Below are positions 17,911 to 26,981 of a stretch of 64,000 nucleotides of DNA, one piece after another (within the stretch, counting starts at the first letter, position 1; every line of letters starts with the position of its first letter). The DNA lies in assembly GCA_009377695.1 (NCBI GenBank), contig WHTP01000007.1, forward strand, positions 1 to 64,000, read 5' to 3'. Source of the stretch: Hyphomicrobiales bacterium. Lineage in GTDB: Bacteria > Pseudomonadota > Alphaproteobacteria > Rhizobiales > Xanthobacteraceae. The notes beneath the pieces were generated by a model. The model worked only from the letters and a program-made list of their open reading frames with translations. It was not told the origin of the DNA and did no database searches. The translations under genes were made by a program, and so were the position numbers.

Positions 17911-19539
17911 ATGAAACGGCGAACGTTCCTGACCAGCGGCGCGGCCGTCGTCGCCGGACTGAGCACCCGCTCGGCCGACGCACAATATGCGCCGCCCTCC
18001 CAGCCCTACACGACCGGCGTCGGGGTGCCGCTGGGCGCCGGAGACCTCGATGCAGCCGTCGCCCGCCTGCGCAGCCGCTTCGCCAAGGAGTTTGATCCGG
18101 CCTATGTCGAGCACGTGATCCTGCCGCACTTTCTGGTCTCGACCTACGAAGGCGAGCGGCCCGCGCTCCCCATGATCGACGTGAAGTTCACCAAGGAGAA
18201 CGCGCTTCCCAACGACCTCTGGGGCATGCTGAGCGAAACCTGGCAGCCCAATCCCGAGGGCGGCGTCACCGTCTTCCTGCAGGGTCTCGAGAAACGCGGA
18301 CCGGATAATCGACGCAAGCGCATCTACATGTCCGCCGTCACGCCGGATCTGTACGGGCCGATGTACCGCGAGAAGGTTCGAGACTTCTTCGACGAGCTCC
18401 TGGACAACAATAACGCTGGGCGACCCTTGATGCGGCCCTATCTCGAGCGATATTTCGACCTCTATTGGGACCTGCATCTCGGCGTCACAGGCGACGCGAT
18501 CCCCGCACGCGTGCGCCAGATCGGCGACAATTTCAACACCGTGCTCGCCTATCGCGATCCGACGCAAAAGATCGTCTACGAAAACTACATGAGCGTGCGC
18601 GCGAACCTCGATTTCCTGAAGACGTGGATCGAGCAGCGGATCGGCGACCTCACCTCGGGAAAGACACCTGATCCCGAGAAGACGTTCGCATACTACTGGA
18701 TCAAGAACGCGGGCAGTGGCGAGCACTTCGCTCACAAGGACGTCGTGTTCGAATGCTTCCACAACTTCGTGGCCTTCAGCCAGTGGGGCAACACGATCTA
18801 CAACATCATGCTCAAGCTCGGACGCAATACCGGCGACCCAGATGCCCGAACCTGGTTCAAGAAAACGATGGAAGGCAATTTCGACAGCGCCGGCGATTCC
18901 GCCTTCACTCCGCTTGATCGCTTGGTGATGGAGCTGTTCCGGGTGATTTCTCCGAATGGCGGCAGCATCTCGGCCGTCACAGAGGTCAGGCAGCCTCCGT
19001 TCGAACGGCACGGCTATGTCGTCAGCCCGCATCTCGCGAGCAGCGTCGACCCGCTTCACTGGAAGGACCCGCAAACGTTCGACCCCGATCGCTACAAGGC
19101 GGCGCCGACCAGCCATCAGATCGACGAGAGCAGATGCGAGCAGATCGGGTTCGCGCAATGTCCGTTCGAGCGCACCTCCTTTGATGTGAAGGACGGCCGC
19201 AAGGCGGTGCTGCACAACAGCGCCTTCGGCACGGTCTACGGCATCGTCGACGACAGGCCGCTGCCGGTCTGCGACACCGCCGGCTTCGCGCCGTTCGGCT
19301 TCGGCTACCGGCGGTGCCCCGGCGAGCAGCTCACGATCCAGGTGTTTGAGGACTTCCTGCGCAAAGTGTGGGAGAAGAAGATCGAGTTCGAGAAGTTCAA
19401 CATCGCCAATCCGGAACGGCTCCCGATCGGCCCCACCACCGTCATTGATGACGATGTCGGCTTCAGCAAAGCAGCCGGGCAGTTGCCGGAACCGGAGACG
19501 AGGGGTCGCTGGCTCGCGAAACGGAGCCAGGGCCGATAA
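17911..19539 (+). CDS. Tat-exported cytochrome P450-like haem protein
   Basis: A 542-residue protein with a twin-arginine signal (RRTFLTSG, probable cleavage after ADA near residue 25). P450 marks: K-helix ExxR at E341-R344 (ELFR), the meander region DPLHWKDPQTFDPDRY, and the haem loop FGFGYRRCPG with the thiolate ligand C469. The I-helix AGxxT oxygen-activating motif is absent; the equivalent region near residues 275-295 reads CFHNFVAFSQWGN, somewhat like CYP74 enzymes, which rearrange hydroperoxides without O2. Export of a P450 is unusual because redox partners are cytosolic; a peroxide- or hydroperoxide-using periplasmic enzyme is a reasonable inference. It stands alone between arfB and mutL. 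Confidence 0.85.
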   Translation: MKRRTFLTSGAAVVAGLSTRSADAQYAPPSQPYTTGVGVPLGAGDLDAAVARLRSRFAKEFDPAYVEHVILPHFLVSTYEGERPALPMIDVKFTKENALPNDLWGMLSETWQPNPEGGVTVFLQGLEKRGPDNRRKRIYMSAVTPDLYGPMYREKVRDFFDELLDNNNAGRPLMRPYLERYFDLYWDLHLGVTGDAIPARVRQIGDNFNTVLAYRDPTQKIVYENYMSVRANLDFLKTWIEQRIGDLTSGKTPDPEKTFAYYWIKNAGSGEHFAHKDVVFECFHNFVAFSQWGNTIYNIMLKLGRNTGDPDARTWFKKTMEGNFDSAGDSAFTPLDRLVMELFRVISPNGGSISAVTEVRQPPFERHGYVVSPHLASSVDPLHWKDPQTFDPDRYKAAPTSHQIDESRCEQIGFAQCPFERTSFDVKDGRKAVLHNSAFGTVYGIVDDRPLPVCDTAGFAPFGFGYRRCPGEQLTIQVFEDFLRKVWEKKIEFEKFNIANPERLPIGPTTVIDDDVGFSKAAGQLPEPETRGRWLAKRSQGR

Positions 19540-19599
19540 AGTCGGGCATCGCGAATCGGCACGCTGGGCATCTCGGCGTCGGCCGTGCGAAGGATGCCC

Positions 19600-21426
19600 A
19601 TGCCAGTCCGCCAGCTCAGCGAAGCCACCGTCAACCGCATCGCCGCCGGCGAGGTGGTCGAACGGCCGGCGAGCGTGGTCAAGGAACTGGTGGAGAACGC
19701 GCTCGACGCCGGCGCGACCAGAATCGAGATCGTCACCGACGGCGGCGGTCGCCGTCTGATCCGCGTCACCGACGATGGCGATGGCATGTCGCACGCCGAT
19801 CTCGCGCTTGCGGTCGACCGCCACGCCACCTCGAAGCTCGCCGATGACGACCTGCTCGACATCCGCACGCTCGGATTCCGCGGCGAGGCGCTGCCGTCGA
19901 TCGGCGCGGTTGCGCGGCTTTCGATCACCACGCGCCACAAGAACGAGCCGCATGCGTGGGCCATCGCCGTCGACGGCGGCGACAAGTCCGCGGTCAAGCC
20001 TGCGGCGCTCGGCGACGGCACACGCATCGAGGTGCGCGACCTCTTCTACGCAACGCCGGCGCGGCTGAAGTTCCTCAAGAGCGACCGGACCGAGGGCGAA
20101 GCCATCCGCGAGGTGGTGCGCCGCCTCGCCATGAGCCGGCCGGACGTCGCCTTCACGCTGGCCGGCGAAGAGCGCGCGCCCGTCACCTGGGCCGCCGCGC
20201 TGCCCGGCGCGTCCGGCCAGCTTGCGCGGCTTGCCGATATCCTGGGTCATGAATTCCACGCCAATGCGGTCGCGGTGCATGGCGAGCGCAATGGTGTGAT
20301 CGTCGCGGGCTTCGCGGCGCTGCCGACGCACACCCGCGCCAATGCGCTCGGGCAATATCTTTTCGTCAACGGCCGGCCGGTGCGCGACAAGCTCCTGATC
20401 GGCGTGGTGCGCGGCGCCTACGCCGACTACCTGCCGCGCGACCGCCATCCGATCGTCGCGCTGTTCGTCACGCTCGATCCGCGGGAAGTCGACGTCAATG
20501 TGCATCCCGCCAAGGCCGAGGTGCGCTTCCGCGACCCGGGCCTGGTGCGCGCGCTGCTGATCACCTCGCTGCGGCAGGCGCTGGCGCGCGAAAGCCAGCG
20601 CGCCGCCACATCAGGCGGCAGCGCGACCATTGCAGCGTTCCGCCCTTCCTCAATTCCCGCAAGCGGGGGTCGCGGCTGGGACTGGCGCCGTTCGCCCGCG
20701 CGGCCTGACTCGCGCGGCTTTCCGTTACCTGCACACGGCAATGCTGCCATCGGCTTCGCGGAAGCGGCGCAGGCCGCCTTCGCGGTCGGCGATCCCTCCG
20801 CCGATGCACGGGTTGCGGTCGTCGACAGCGCGCCCGACCTCATTGACCGGCCGCTCGGCGCCGCCCGCGCGCAGGTGCACGAGACCTACATTGTCGCACA
20901 GACACGCGACGGCATCGTCATCGTCGACCAGCACGCCGCGCATGAGCGCATCGTCTATGAGCGCATGAAGGCGGCGCTGGAGAAGTCCGGCGTGGCGAGC
21001 CAGCTCCTGCTGATCCCGGAAATCGTCGAGCTCGACGAAGCCGACGTCGAACGCGTGCTCGCACGCGCAGGCGAGCTCGCGCGCTATGGGCTCGCGATCG
21101 AGCCGTTTGGCCCCGGCGCGGTGGCGGTGCGCGAAACGCCGTCGCTGCTCGGCGAAATCGACGCGCGCGCACTGGTGCGCGATCTCGCCGAGCACATCGC
21201 CGAATGGGACGAGGCGCTGCCGCTGGAGCGCCGGCTGATGCACGTTGCCGCCACCATGGCCTGCTACGGCTCGGTGCGCGCGGGCCGCCGCCTCAAGCCG
21301 GAGGAAATGAACGCGCTGCTGCGCGAGATGGAAGCGACGCCCAATTCCGGCCAGTGCAACCACGGCCGTCCGACCTATGTGGAGCTGAAGCTCAGCGATA
21401 TCGAGACCCTGTTCGGGCGGCGGTGA
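19600..21426 (+). CDS. mutL: DNA mismatch repair protein MutL
   Basis: A protein of about 608 residues. The N-terminal GHKL ATPase has [14 protein letters not shown] and [10 protein letters not shown]; the second domain has [14 protein letters not shown] and [12 protein letters not shown] disordered linker (about residues 330-410) joins the C-terminal dimerisation domain ([30 protein letters not shown]). It couples MutS mismatch recognition to strand removal. ATG 19600 is preferred because AAGG precedes it at good spacing; ATG 19594 and GTG 19585 are in frame. Confidence 0.97.
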   Translation: MPVRQLSEATVNRIAAGEVVERPASVVKELVENALDAGATRIEIVTDGGGRRLIRVTDDGDGMSHADLALAVDRHATSKLADDDLLDIRTLGFRGEALPSIGAVARLSITTRHKNEPHAWAIAVDGGDKSAVKPAALGDGTRIEVRDLFYATPARLKFLKSDRTEGEAIREVVRRLAMSRPDVAFTLAGEERAPVTWAAALPGASGQLARLADILGHEFHANAVAVHGERNGVIVAGFAALPTHTRANALGQYLFVNGRPVRDKLLIGVVRGAYADYLPRDRHPIVALFVTLDPREVDVNVHPAKAEVRFRDPGLVRALLITSLRQALARESQRAATSGGSATIAAFRPSSIPASGGRGWDWRRSPARPDSRGFPLPAHGNAAIGFAEAAQAAFAVGDPSADARVAVVDSAPDLIDRPLGAARAQVHETYIVAQTRDGIVIVDQHAAHERIVYERMKAALEKSGVASQLLLIPEIVELDEADVERVLARAGELARYGLAIEPFGPGAVAVRETPSLLGEIDARALVRDLAEHIAEWDEALPLERRLMHVAATMACYGSVRAGRRLKPEEMNALLREMEATPNSGQCNHGRPTYVELKLSDIETLFGRR

Positions 21427-21442
21427 ATTCCAACTATGATGC

Positions 21443-21526
21443 GTGTCCCAGGCGCAGCGCAGCACGAGCCGTAAGCGCATCTTTGACCGCGCTATAGCGC
21501 AATGATGCGGGGATGATCCGGGACAC
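21443..21526. repeat. Intergenic inverted repeat (GTGTCCC/GGGACAC type)
   Basis: Outer arms GTGTCCCAGGC and GATCCGGGACAC enclose a smaller hairpin around GACCGCGCTATAGCGC. It belongs to the same loose type as the unit at 26845-26972. The rest of the 260-base gap between mutL and the next gene shows nothing else. Confidence 0.6.
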
Positions 21527-21686
21527 CGGTTTCTTCGTGCGTGAGCGAGCCCCCGGCCGTTCGATCCCTCTGCTAGGACTTAAGTCTCCGAACAAGTGAC
21601 GTCCGGCGGAGCATGCACTGCGGCCCTATTGCTCTTGATCAAAAGGCGCACGCAGGCGAGGGTCCCCCGGAATTAGGGAGACGAGA

Positions 21687-22661
21687 ATGAGCAAGACGAC
21701 CATGGCCGCCACGGCCACCCTCATCACACTGACGGGCGCCATTTCCGCCCAGGATTGGCCAACGCGGCCCGTCACCATGGTCATCCCGTTCGCGGCCGGT
21801 GGCGGCATTGACGGCAGCGGACGCATCCAGGCGCAGCGTATGGGTGAAATGCTCGGCCAGACGATCGTGGTCGAGAATGTCGGCGGGGCGGCCGGAACGG
21901 TCGGGTCAGCGCGCGTCGCCAAGAGCACACCGGATGGCTACAGCTTCGTGATGGGAAATACCGGCACGCACGCCTACAGCCAGGGCATGCGCAAGATTCC
22001 GTCTTACAACTCCGTCACCGACTTCGCACCGGTCGGGCTGGTGACGGAATCGCCGCGCATCTTGCTGGCGCGCAAGGATTTGCCGGTGAACAACCTGCAG
22101 GAGTTCGTCAAATACGTGAAGGCGAACCAGGCGAAGATGCAGTTCGGCTCGGCCGGCGTTGGATCCGGCACGCATTTGCCTTGCGAACTCTTGAACTCGG
22201 TGCTTGGCGTCAAGGTCACGCATGTGCCCTTCAAAGGCGCCGGTCCGGTCATGCAGGAGCTGATGGCAGGTCGCATCGACTACTTCTGCGACACCATCCA
22301 GACGGGTGCAACTCAGGCCAAGGCCGGCACGGTGAAGGGCCTCGCCGTCATGTCACCCAAGCGCGTGCCGATCATTCCAGAGCTCGCGACCACGGGCGAG
22401 CAGGGACTTCAGGGAGTTGAGGCAACTGTCTGGAACGGCTTCTTCTTCCCGAAGGGCACGCCGGATCCGATCATCCGCCGGATGAACAAGGTCATGAATG
22501 CCATGATCGAGGAACCGGCGATCCGCAAACGGCTTCAGGACCTTGGGCTTGAAATCCTGCCGCCGGAGCAGCGCACGCCCGAATACCTTGCGAAATACCT
22601 GCCACAGGAAGTCGCGCGCTGGAAGAAGGTCATCATCGGGGCCGGCATTCAGGTGGAGTGA
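21687..22661 (+). CDS. Bug/TctC family tripartite tricarboxylate transporter receptor
   Basis: A 324-residue periplasmic binding protein with a signal peptide (about residues 1-22) followed by the family opening WPTRPVTMVIPFAAGGGIDG. The GSAGVGSGTHL region and the VPFKGAGPVMQELMAGRIDY stretch that hydrogen-bonds ligand carboxylates are present. Such receptors normally feed TctAB permeases with organic acids, but none is encoded here. First of three tandem paralogues; GGGAGACGAGA precedes the start. Confidence 0.92.
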   Translation: MSKTTMAATATLITLTGAISAQDWPTRPVTMVIPFAAGGGIDGSGRIQAQRMGEMLGQTIVVENVGGAAGTVGSARVAKSTPDGYSFVMGNTGTHAYSQGMRKIPSYNSVTDFAPVGLVTESPRILLARKDLPVNNLQEFVKYVKANQAKMQFGSAGVGSGTHLPCELLNSVLGVKVTHVPFKGAGPVMQELMAGRIDYFCDTIQTGATQAKAGTVKGLAVMSPKRVPIIPELATTGEQGLQGVEATVWNGFFFPKGTPDPIIRRMNKVMNAMIEEPAIRKRLQDLGLEILPPEQRTPEYLAKYLPQEVARWKKVIIGAGIQVE

Positions 22662-22703
22662 CAAGCGGCGCGGCAAGCGCCCGGACATTCGGGGAGAAAC
22701 GTC

Positions 22704-23678
22704 ATGATGCGAACAATCATCGCCGCAGCGGTCGCTTTCGCCGCTGCTGGTACCCCGGCGTACGCGCAAAGCTGGCCGACACGACCGATCAACTTGGTCG
22801 TGCCGTATGCGGCGGGTGGACCGGTCGACACCATCGCGCGCATTCTTGGCGCGCGCATGAGCGAGACGCTCGGCCAGCAGATCATCATCGAGAATGTCGG
22901 CGGCGCCGGTGGCATGAACGGCTCGCAGCGGGTCGCCAAGGCGACGCCCGACGGCTACTCGCTGCTGCTGTCAGGCAGCGCGGTCCTCGCCATCAACCAG
23001 ACGCTTTACCGGCGGCCGCTCTACAATAGCCTCACTGATTTCGAGCACGTGGTACTGCATTCGGATTCAGCACGCGTCTTGATCGCGCGGCCGGACTTCC
23101 CGGCGAAGACGCTCCCAGAGTTTATCGCGTATGCCAAGGCCAATCAGGGCAAGATGCAATATGGTTCGGCGGGCGCCGGCTCCGGCACACATGTCTGCGC
23201 GGTGCTGCTCAATGTCGCCATGGGGACCAAGATCACCCATGTGCCCTATCGCGGCGCCGGCCCGGCCATGCAGGACCTGATCGCCGGCCGCATCGATTTC
23301 ATCGCCGAACAAATCTCGACCGCGCTGCCGCAGATTCGGGCTGGCAAAGTGAAGGTGATCGCGACGCTTGGGCTCGACCGCGCGCCCGGCCTCGAAGACC
23401 TCGCGACCGCGGAAGAAGTCGGGTTGAAGGGGCTCGATTGCGGCTCCTGGGGATCGTTCTCATTCCCGAAAGGCACACCCGAAGCCGTCGTGCAGCGGCT
23501 CGCCGACGCCTCCAACGAGGCCGTCGAGTCGCCGATGGTGCGCGACCGCTTCAAGCAGATCGGCGTCGTGGTCCCGCCCAAGGAGCGCCGTACCCCGGCA
23601 TACCTTCGCAAGTTCGTCGTGACCGAAACGGAGCGCTGGGCAGCGCCGATCAAGAACAGCGGTGCGGTGATCGACTGA
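22704..23678 (+). CDS. Bug/TctC family receptor, second tandem copy
   Basis: A 324-residue paralogue with a signal peptide ending near AYAQ (residue 23). It has PINLVVPYAAGGPVDTIARI, GSAGAGSGTHV and VPYRGAGPAMQDLIAGRIDF. It follows the first copy by 42 bases and is probably in the same transcript. The ligand-contact region is similar in the three neighbours, but differences in the second half suggest different substrates. Confidence 0.92.
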   Translation: MMRTIIAAAVAFAAAGTPAYAQSWPTRPINLVVPYAAGGPVDTIARILGARMSETLGQQIIIENVGGAGGMNGSQRVAKATPDGYSLLLSGSAVLAINQTLYRRPLYNSLTDFEHVVLHSDSARVLIARPDFPAKTLPEFIAYAKANQGKMQYGSAGAGSGTHVCAVLLNVAMGTKITHVPYRGAGPAMQDLIAGRIDFIAEQISTALPQIRAGKVKVIATLGLDRAPGLEDLATAEEVGLKGLDCGSWGSFSFPKGTPEAVVQRLADASNEAVESPMVRDRFKQIGVVVPPKERRTPAYLRKFVVTETERWAAPIKNSGAVID

Positions 23679-23767
23679 TGCCAAACGCGCCTCCTCCTTG
23701 AGGAGCCCGATCTGATCACGACGCCGCTGCGATCAATGACAGCGGTGCGTGCAAAAGGGAGAACGCC

Positions 23768-24745
23768 ATGACAAGGATTCTCATCGCGCTGCTTTGGACG
23801 CTTGCCGCGGCTTGGCCGAGCGGCGCTGCCGCCCAGGATTGGCCGACGCGGCCGATCACCATGGTCGTGCCGTTCCCGGCCGGCGGTCCGATCGATTTCA
23901 TTGGGCGGCTGATGGCGCAACGGTTGTCCGAGAAGCTCGGCCAGCAGGTCATCGTCGAGAATGTCGGCGGCGCCGGCGGCATGAACGGCGCGGCGCGCGT
24001 CGCCAAATCGCCTCCAGACGGCTCGACGTTCCTGTTCGGCAACCAGGGCACGCATACATTCAGCCAGATACTTTACAAGAAGCCGCTCTACAACGCGGTC
24101 GCCGACTTCGCGCCGGTGGCCGTCGTGGTCGAGAATGTGAAGTTCCTGGCCACGCGCAAGGACTTCCCCGCCAAGACGCTGCCCGAGTTCATCGCCTACG
24201 CCAGAGCGAACCAGAAGACCATGCAATACGGTTCGGCCGGCATAGGTTCAGCCACCCACGCCACCTGCGTGCTGTTGAACCACGCGGCCGGCGTCGACAT
24301 CACGCACGTGCCCTATCGCGGCACCGGGCCGGCGTTGCAAGACATGATCGCCGGACGCATCGACTACATGTGCGAGGTGACCTCGACGGGCGCGCCGCAC
24401 GTGGCCGCCGATGCGATCAAGGCGCTCGCGATCCTGTCGCCGGCGCGCAACAAGGCGCTGCCGGGCGTTCCGACCGCGCATGAGCAGGGGCTGGCGAACT
24501 TCGACGCCGATGGCTGGAACGCGTTCTTCCTTCCGCGCGGCACGCCCAATGCAATCGTGCGCAAGCTCGCAGACGCGACCTCGTCGATCCTCGACGCGCC
24601 TGACATCCGGGCGCGGCTCGAGAAAGCCGGGCTCAACGTGGCGGCGCCGCAGCGGCGCAATCCGGACTATCTCGGCAAGCTGGTGGCGAGCGAGCTCGAC
24701 AAATGGGGCCCGCCGGTGCGCGCCAGCGGCGCGAGCGCGGAGTGA
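23768..24745 (+). CDS. Bug/TctC family receptor, third tandem copy
   Basis: A 325-residue paralogue with a signal peptide cleaved near AAAQ. Family marks are ITMVVPFPAGGPIDFIGRL, GSAGIGSATHA and VPYRGTGPALQDMIAGRIDY. AAGGGAG lies upstream of the ATG. It closes the tandem receptor array. Confidence 0.92.
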   Translation: MTRILIALLWTLAAAWPSGAAAQDWPTRPITMVVPFPAGGPIDFIGRLMAQRLSEKLGQQVIVENVGGAGGMNGAARVAKSPPDGSTFLFGNQGTHTFSQILYKKPLYNAVADFAPVAVVVENVKFLATRKDFPAKTLPEFIAYARANQKTMQYGSAGIGSATHATCVLLNHAAGVDITHVPYRGTGPALQDMIAGRIDYMCEVTSTGAPHVAADAIKALAILSPARNKALPGVPTAHEQGLANFDADGWNAFFLPRGTPNAIVRKLADATSSILDAPDIRARLEKAGLNVAAPQRRNPDYLGKLVASELDKWGPPVRASGASAE

Positions 24746-24782
24746 ACCACCGCCCGCATCGCCGACTCGCGAAGTCTTGTCG

Positions 24783-24983
24783 TTATTTCGATGATCCTGC
24801 CGCGCCCGTGGGCTCGGTGATACGCACGGCAAGCTTCCACGCCAGCGGGATGACTCCAACAAACAACAACAGAAACAGGAGCAAACTTATCTGCTTGGAA
24901 AATTGCTCTACGACTGCGCAGATTCCGACCGCGATGAGGTCGCCGACCAATACGGTAGCGGCGAAAGCAATGAGCAGCGTCAT
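24783..24983 (-). CDS. Small two-helix membrane protein
   Basis: A 66-residue protein with two hydrophobic segments (about residues 2-24 and 31-52) and a short polar tail. The start at 24983 is chosen because GGGGGAA lies eight bases upstream; the frame is open to 25100 but that extension is not membrane-like. No family recognised. Confidence 0.5.
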   Translation of the reverse strand: MTLLIAFAATVLVGDLIAVGICAVVEQFSKQISLLLFLLLFVGVIPLAWKLAVRITEPTGAAGSSK

Positions 24984-25119
24984 GACACAAGTTCCCCCGT
25001 ATGTTGCGCGCCCCTGTACACCGTAACAACGCACACGCATGAACACGCGTTCACGGGACAAATGGTCGCGTGATGTCGCGGCGGTGCGATGTCGCACCAC
25101 GTCCGTGATGCACCATCAC

Positions 25120-25170
25120 CTGGCAGTGTTTAGGAACTGGCGGTGTTTAGGAACTGGCAGTATTTAGGAA
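25120..25170. repeat. Three tandem 17-bp repeats at the rsmD 3' end
   Basis: Units CTGGCAGTGTTTAGGAA, CTGGCGGTGTTTAGGAA and CTGGCAGTATTTAGGAA follow each other without gaps. The last residues and stop codon of rsmD (minus strand) lie inside the second and third units. Confidence 0.85.
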
Positions 25171-25707
25171 GATGAGCTCGCTATCGTCATAGCGCCGCCG
25201 CTCGATCTCGGTGAAGCCTTCGGGTGCGGCGAAGGCGGCATCGGCCGCCTCCTCGATCACGATCAACGCGCCGGCGGTGAGCCAGCCGCCGGTCCGCGCC
25301 GAAAGCAGCGCCTGCTGTGCAAGGCCACGACCATAGGGCGGATCGAGAAACACCAGCGAGAACGGCTCGATCGGATGCGCTGGACCGAGCTTGGTCGCAT
25401 CGCGGCGGAAGATCTTGGTGGCGCCACCGAGCCCGAGCGTGGTCACGTTCTCGCGCAGCAGCGCCCGCGCTTCAGCACCGTCATCGACGAACAGCGCGAA
25501 GGCAGCGCCGCGCGACATCGCCTCGAGGCCGAGCGCGCCGGTGCCGGCGAACATGTCAAGGACGCGCGCGCCCGCCAGGGGGTCGCCATAGGCATGGACG
25601 AGCACGTTGAACAGGCTTTCGCGCAGCCGGTCGGAGGTCGGCCGGATGTCGCGCGTGCGCGGTGCCGCCAGCGTACGCCCGCGATGCCGTCCGCCGACGA
25701 TGCGCAT
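25147..25707 (-). CDS. rsmD: 16S rRNA (guanine(966)-N(2))-methyltransferase
   Basis: A 186-residue SAM-dependent methyltransferase that modifies G966 in helix 31 of 16S rRNA. SAM-binding motif I reads VLDMFAGTGALGLEAMSRG and the catalytic motif is DPPYG. The N-terminal MRIVGGRHRGRTLAAP is typical. The start overlaps the stop of the upstream pseudouridine synthase gene by one base (TGATG). The C-terminal residues NTASS come from a small tandem repeat. Confidence 0.95.
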   Translation of the reverse strand: MRIVGGRHRGRTLAAPRTRDIRPTSDRLRESLFNVLVHAYGDPLAGARVLDMFAGTGALGLEAMSRGAAFALFVDDGAEARALLRENVTTLGLGGATKIFRRDATKLGPAHPIEPFSLVFLDPPYGRGLAQQALLSARTGGWLTAGALIVIEEAADAAFAAPEGFTEIERRRYDDSELIFLNTASS

Positions 25708-26813
25708 CAGCGCGGCTTGCCGCGGAACGGCCGCTTGCCGTGCTTGCGCTCCCGCCGGGCCTTTTCCGGCTCGCCGAGACGATCGGGGCCATGGCGGCGC
25801 TTCCGTCTTGAATCGAGACGCACACGAGGTGGTGCGGTCTCCCCTCCCCCCGCGCGCGCAGCGCGTGGCGGGGAGGGGTCGGGGGTGGGGGGAAATTTCT
25901 TCGATCCTCCAGGCCCCCCACCCCGGCTCGCTTCGCTTCGCCGACCCTCCCCTCCACTACGTGGGGGGAGGGAAACTCGCGCCTCGGCTCTCGATTCAGA
26001 TCGGCGTCCCGAAGCCATGCGGCTTTGGTCTTCAATCGGCCCCGCGAAATCCAAGCCCGCCGCATTCGCGACACGCTCGCCGACCTGCTCGCGCAGATGC
26101 CGCGTGCGGACCTCGTCGATCTCTCCTTCGGGCAGATCGCCGAGCTGGAACGGACCGAACGACACCCGGATCAGGCGATTCACCGCCAGCCCGAGGTGGC
26201 CGAGGACATTCTTGACCTCGCGGTTCTTGCCCTCGCGCATCGCAAAGGTGAGCCACACATTGGCGCCCTGCTCACGGTCGAGCCGCGCCTCGATCGGCCC
26301 ATAGGTCACGCCGTCGATCTCGATGCCGTGGCGCAGGCGGTCGAGCCTGACCTGCGTGATCTTGCCGTTGGCGCGCACGCGATAGCGCCGCGTCCAGCCG
26401 GTCGCCGGCAGTTCCAGGGTGCGCGCAAGCCCGCCGTCATTGGTGAGCAGCAGCAGCCCCTCGGTGTTGGCATCGAGCCGCCCGATGCTGATCAGCCGCG
26501 GCAAATGCTTGGGCAGCGCGTCGAACACCGTCGGGCGCCCCTGCGGATCGGAATGCGTGGTGACGAGGCCGCGCCGCTTGTGGAACAGGAACAGCCGCGT
26601 GCGCTCGCGCACCGGCAGCGACTTGCCGTCGACGACGATCCGGTCGGCCGACGTAATGTTCCGTGCCGGCGACGTGATCTTCTCGCCATTGACCATCACG
26701 CGGCCGGCCGCGATCCAGGCCTCCGCCTCGCGGCGCGAGGCAAGCCCGGCCCGTGCGATCGCCTTGGCGATGCGTTCGCCGTGTTGCTGGTCGTTGCCGC
26801 TCTTGCCTGCCAT
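25707..26813 (-). CDS. RsuA/RluB-type pseudouridine synthase with repeat-derived insert
   Basis: A 368-residue rRNA-modifying enzyme: S4 RNA-binding domain (about residues 15-62), then the synthase domain with catalytic D114 in GRLDANTEGLLLLTNDG. After the core (about residue 275) an intergenic-type palindromic repeat lies in frame and codes for about 46 residues rich in Gly, Pro and Arg. The native basic tail (KARRERKHGKRPF) follows. The insertion is in a probably disordered tail, so activity may be retained. RluB versus RsuA specificity cannot be decided by eye. Translation is coupled to rsmD. Confidence 0.9.
   Translation of the reverse strand: MAGKSGNDQQHGERIAKAIARAGLASRREAEAWIAAGRVMVNGEKITSPARNITSADRIVVDGKSLPVRERTRLFLFHKRRGLVTTHSDPQGRPTVFDALPKHLPRLISIGRLDANTEGLLLLTNDGGLARTLELPATGWTRRYRVRANGKITQVRLDRLRHGIEIDGVTYGPIEARLDREQGANVWLTFAMREGKNREVKNVLGHLGLAVNRLIRVSFGPFQLGDLPEGEIDEVRTRHLREQVGERVANAAGLDFAGPIEDQSRMASGRRSESRAEARVSLPPRSGGEGRRSEASRGGGPGGSKKFPPTPDPSPPRAARAGGGETAPPRVRLDSRRKRRHGPDRLGEPEKARRERKHGKRPFRGKPR
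25838..25974. repeat. C/G-rich palindromic repeat inside a coding sequence
   Basis: Two nested hairpins, CCCCTCCCCCCGC...GCGGGGAGGGG and CCCTCCCCTCC...GGGGGGAGGG, joined by GTCGGGGGTGGGGGG. The same unit occurs between genes at 57680-57800. Here it is read in frame as part of the pseudouridine synthase. Confidence 0.85.
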
Positions 26814-26844
26814 GACAGCGGCCTGATAGCAGAGTTGTTACCGC

Positions 26845-26972
26845 GTGTCCCGGACGCGGTGCAGCACGTAGTGATGCACCGCTGATCCGAGACCCCGGTT
26901 GCTTTCCGACTACAAAACCGGGGTCCCGGGTCTGCAACGCACCACTTCGTGCTGCGTTGCGACCGGGATACA
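26845..26972. repeat. Long intergenic palindrome (GTGTCCCGGACGC type)
   Basis: Nested inverted repeat. Inner arms ACCCCGGTTG...ACCGGGGT and outer arms around GTGTCCCGG and CCGGGATAC pair, with GCAGCACGTAGTGATGC matching GCACCACTTCGTGCTGC. It lies between the divergent pseudouridine synthase and tadA genes. Confidence 0.75.
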
Positions 26973-26981
26973 GAGGCCGCA

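Noticed and set aside
17848..20505. 885-residue open frame on the minus strand across the P450 and mutL genes
   Set aside because: It is the antisense shadow of two genes with clear motifs; its translation is Arg/Asp/His-rich low-complexity sequence with no domain.
25120..25170. Possible CRISPR-like short repeats
   Set aside because: The 17-bp units are contiguous without spacers and overlap the end of a gene.
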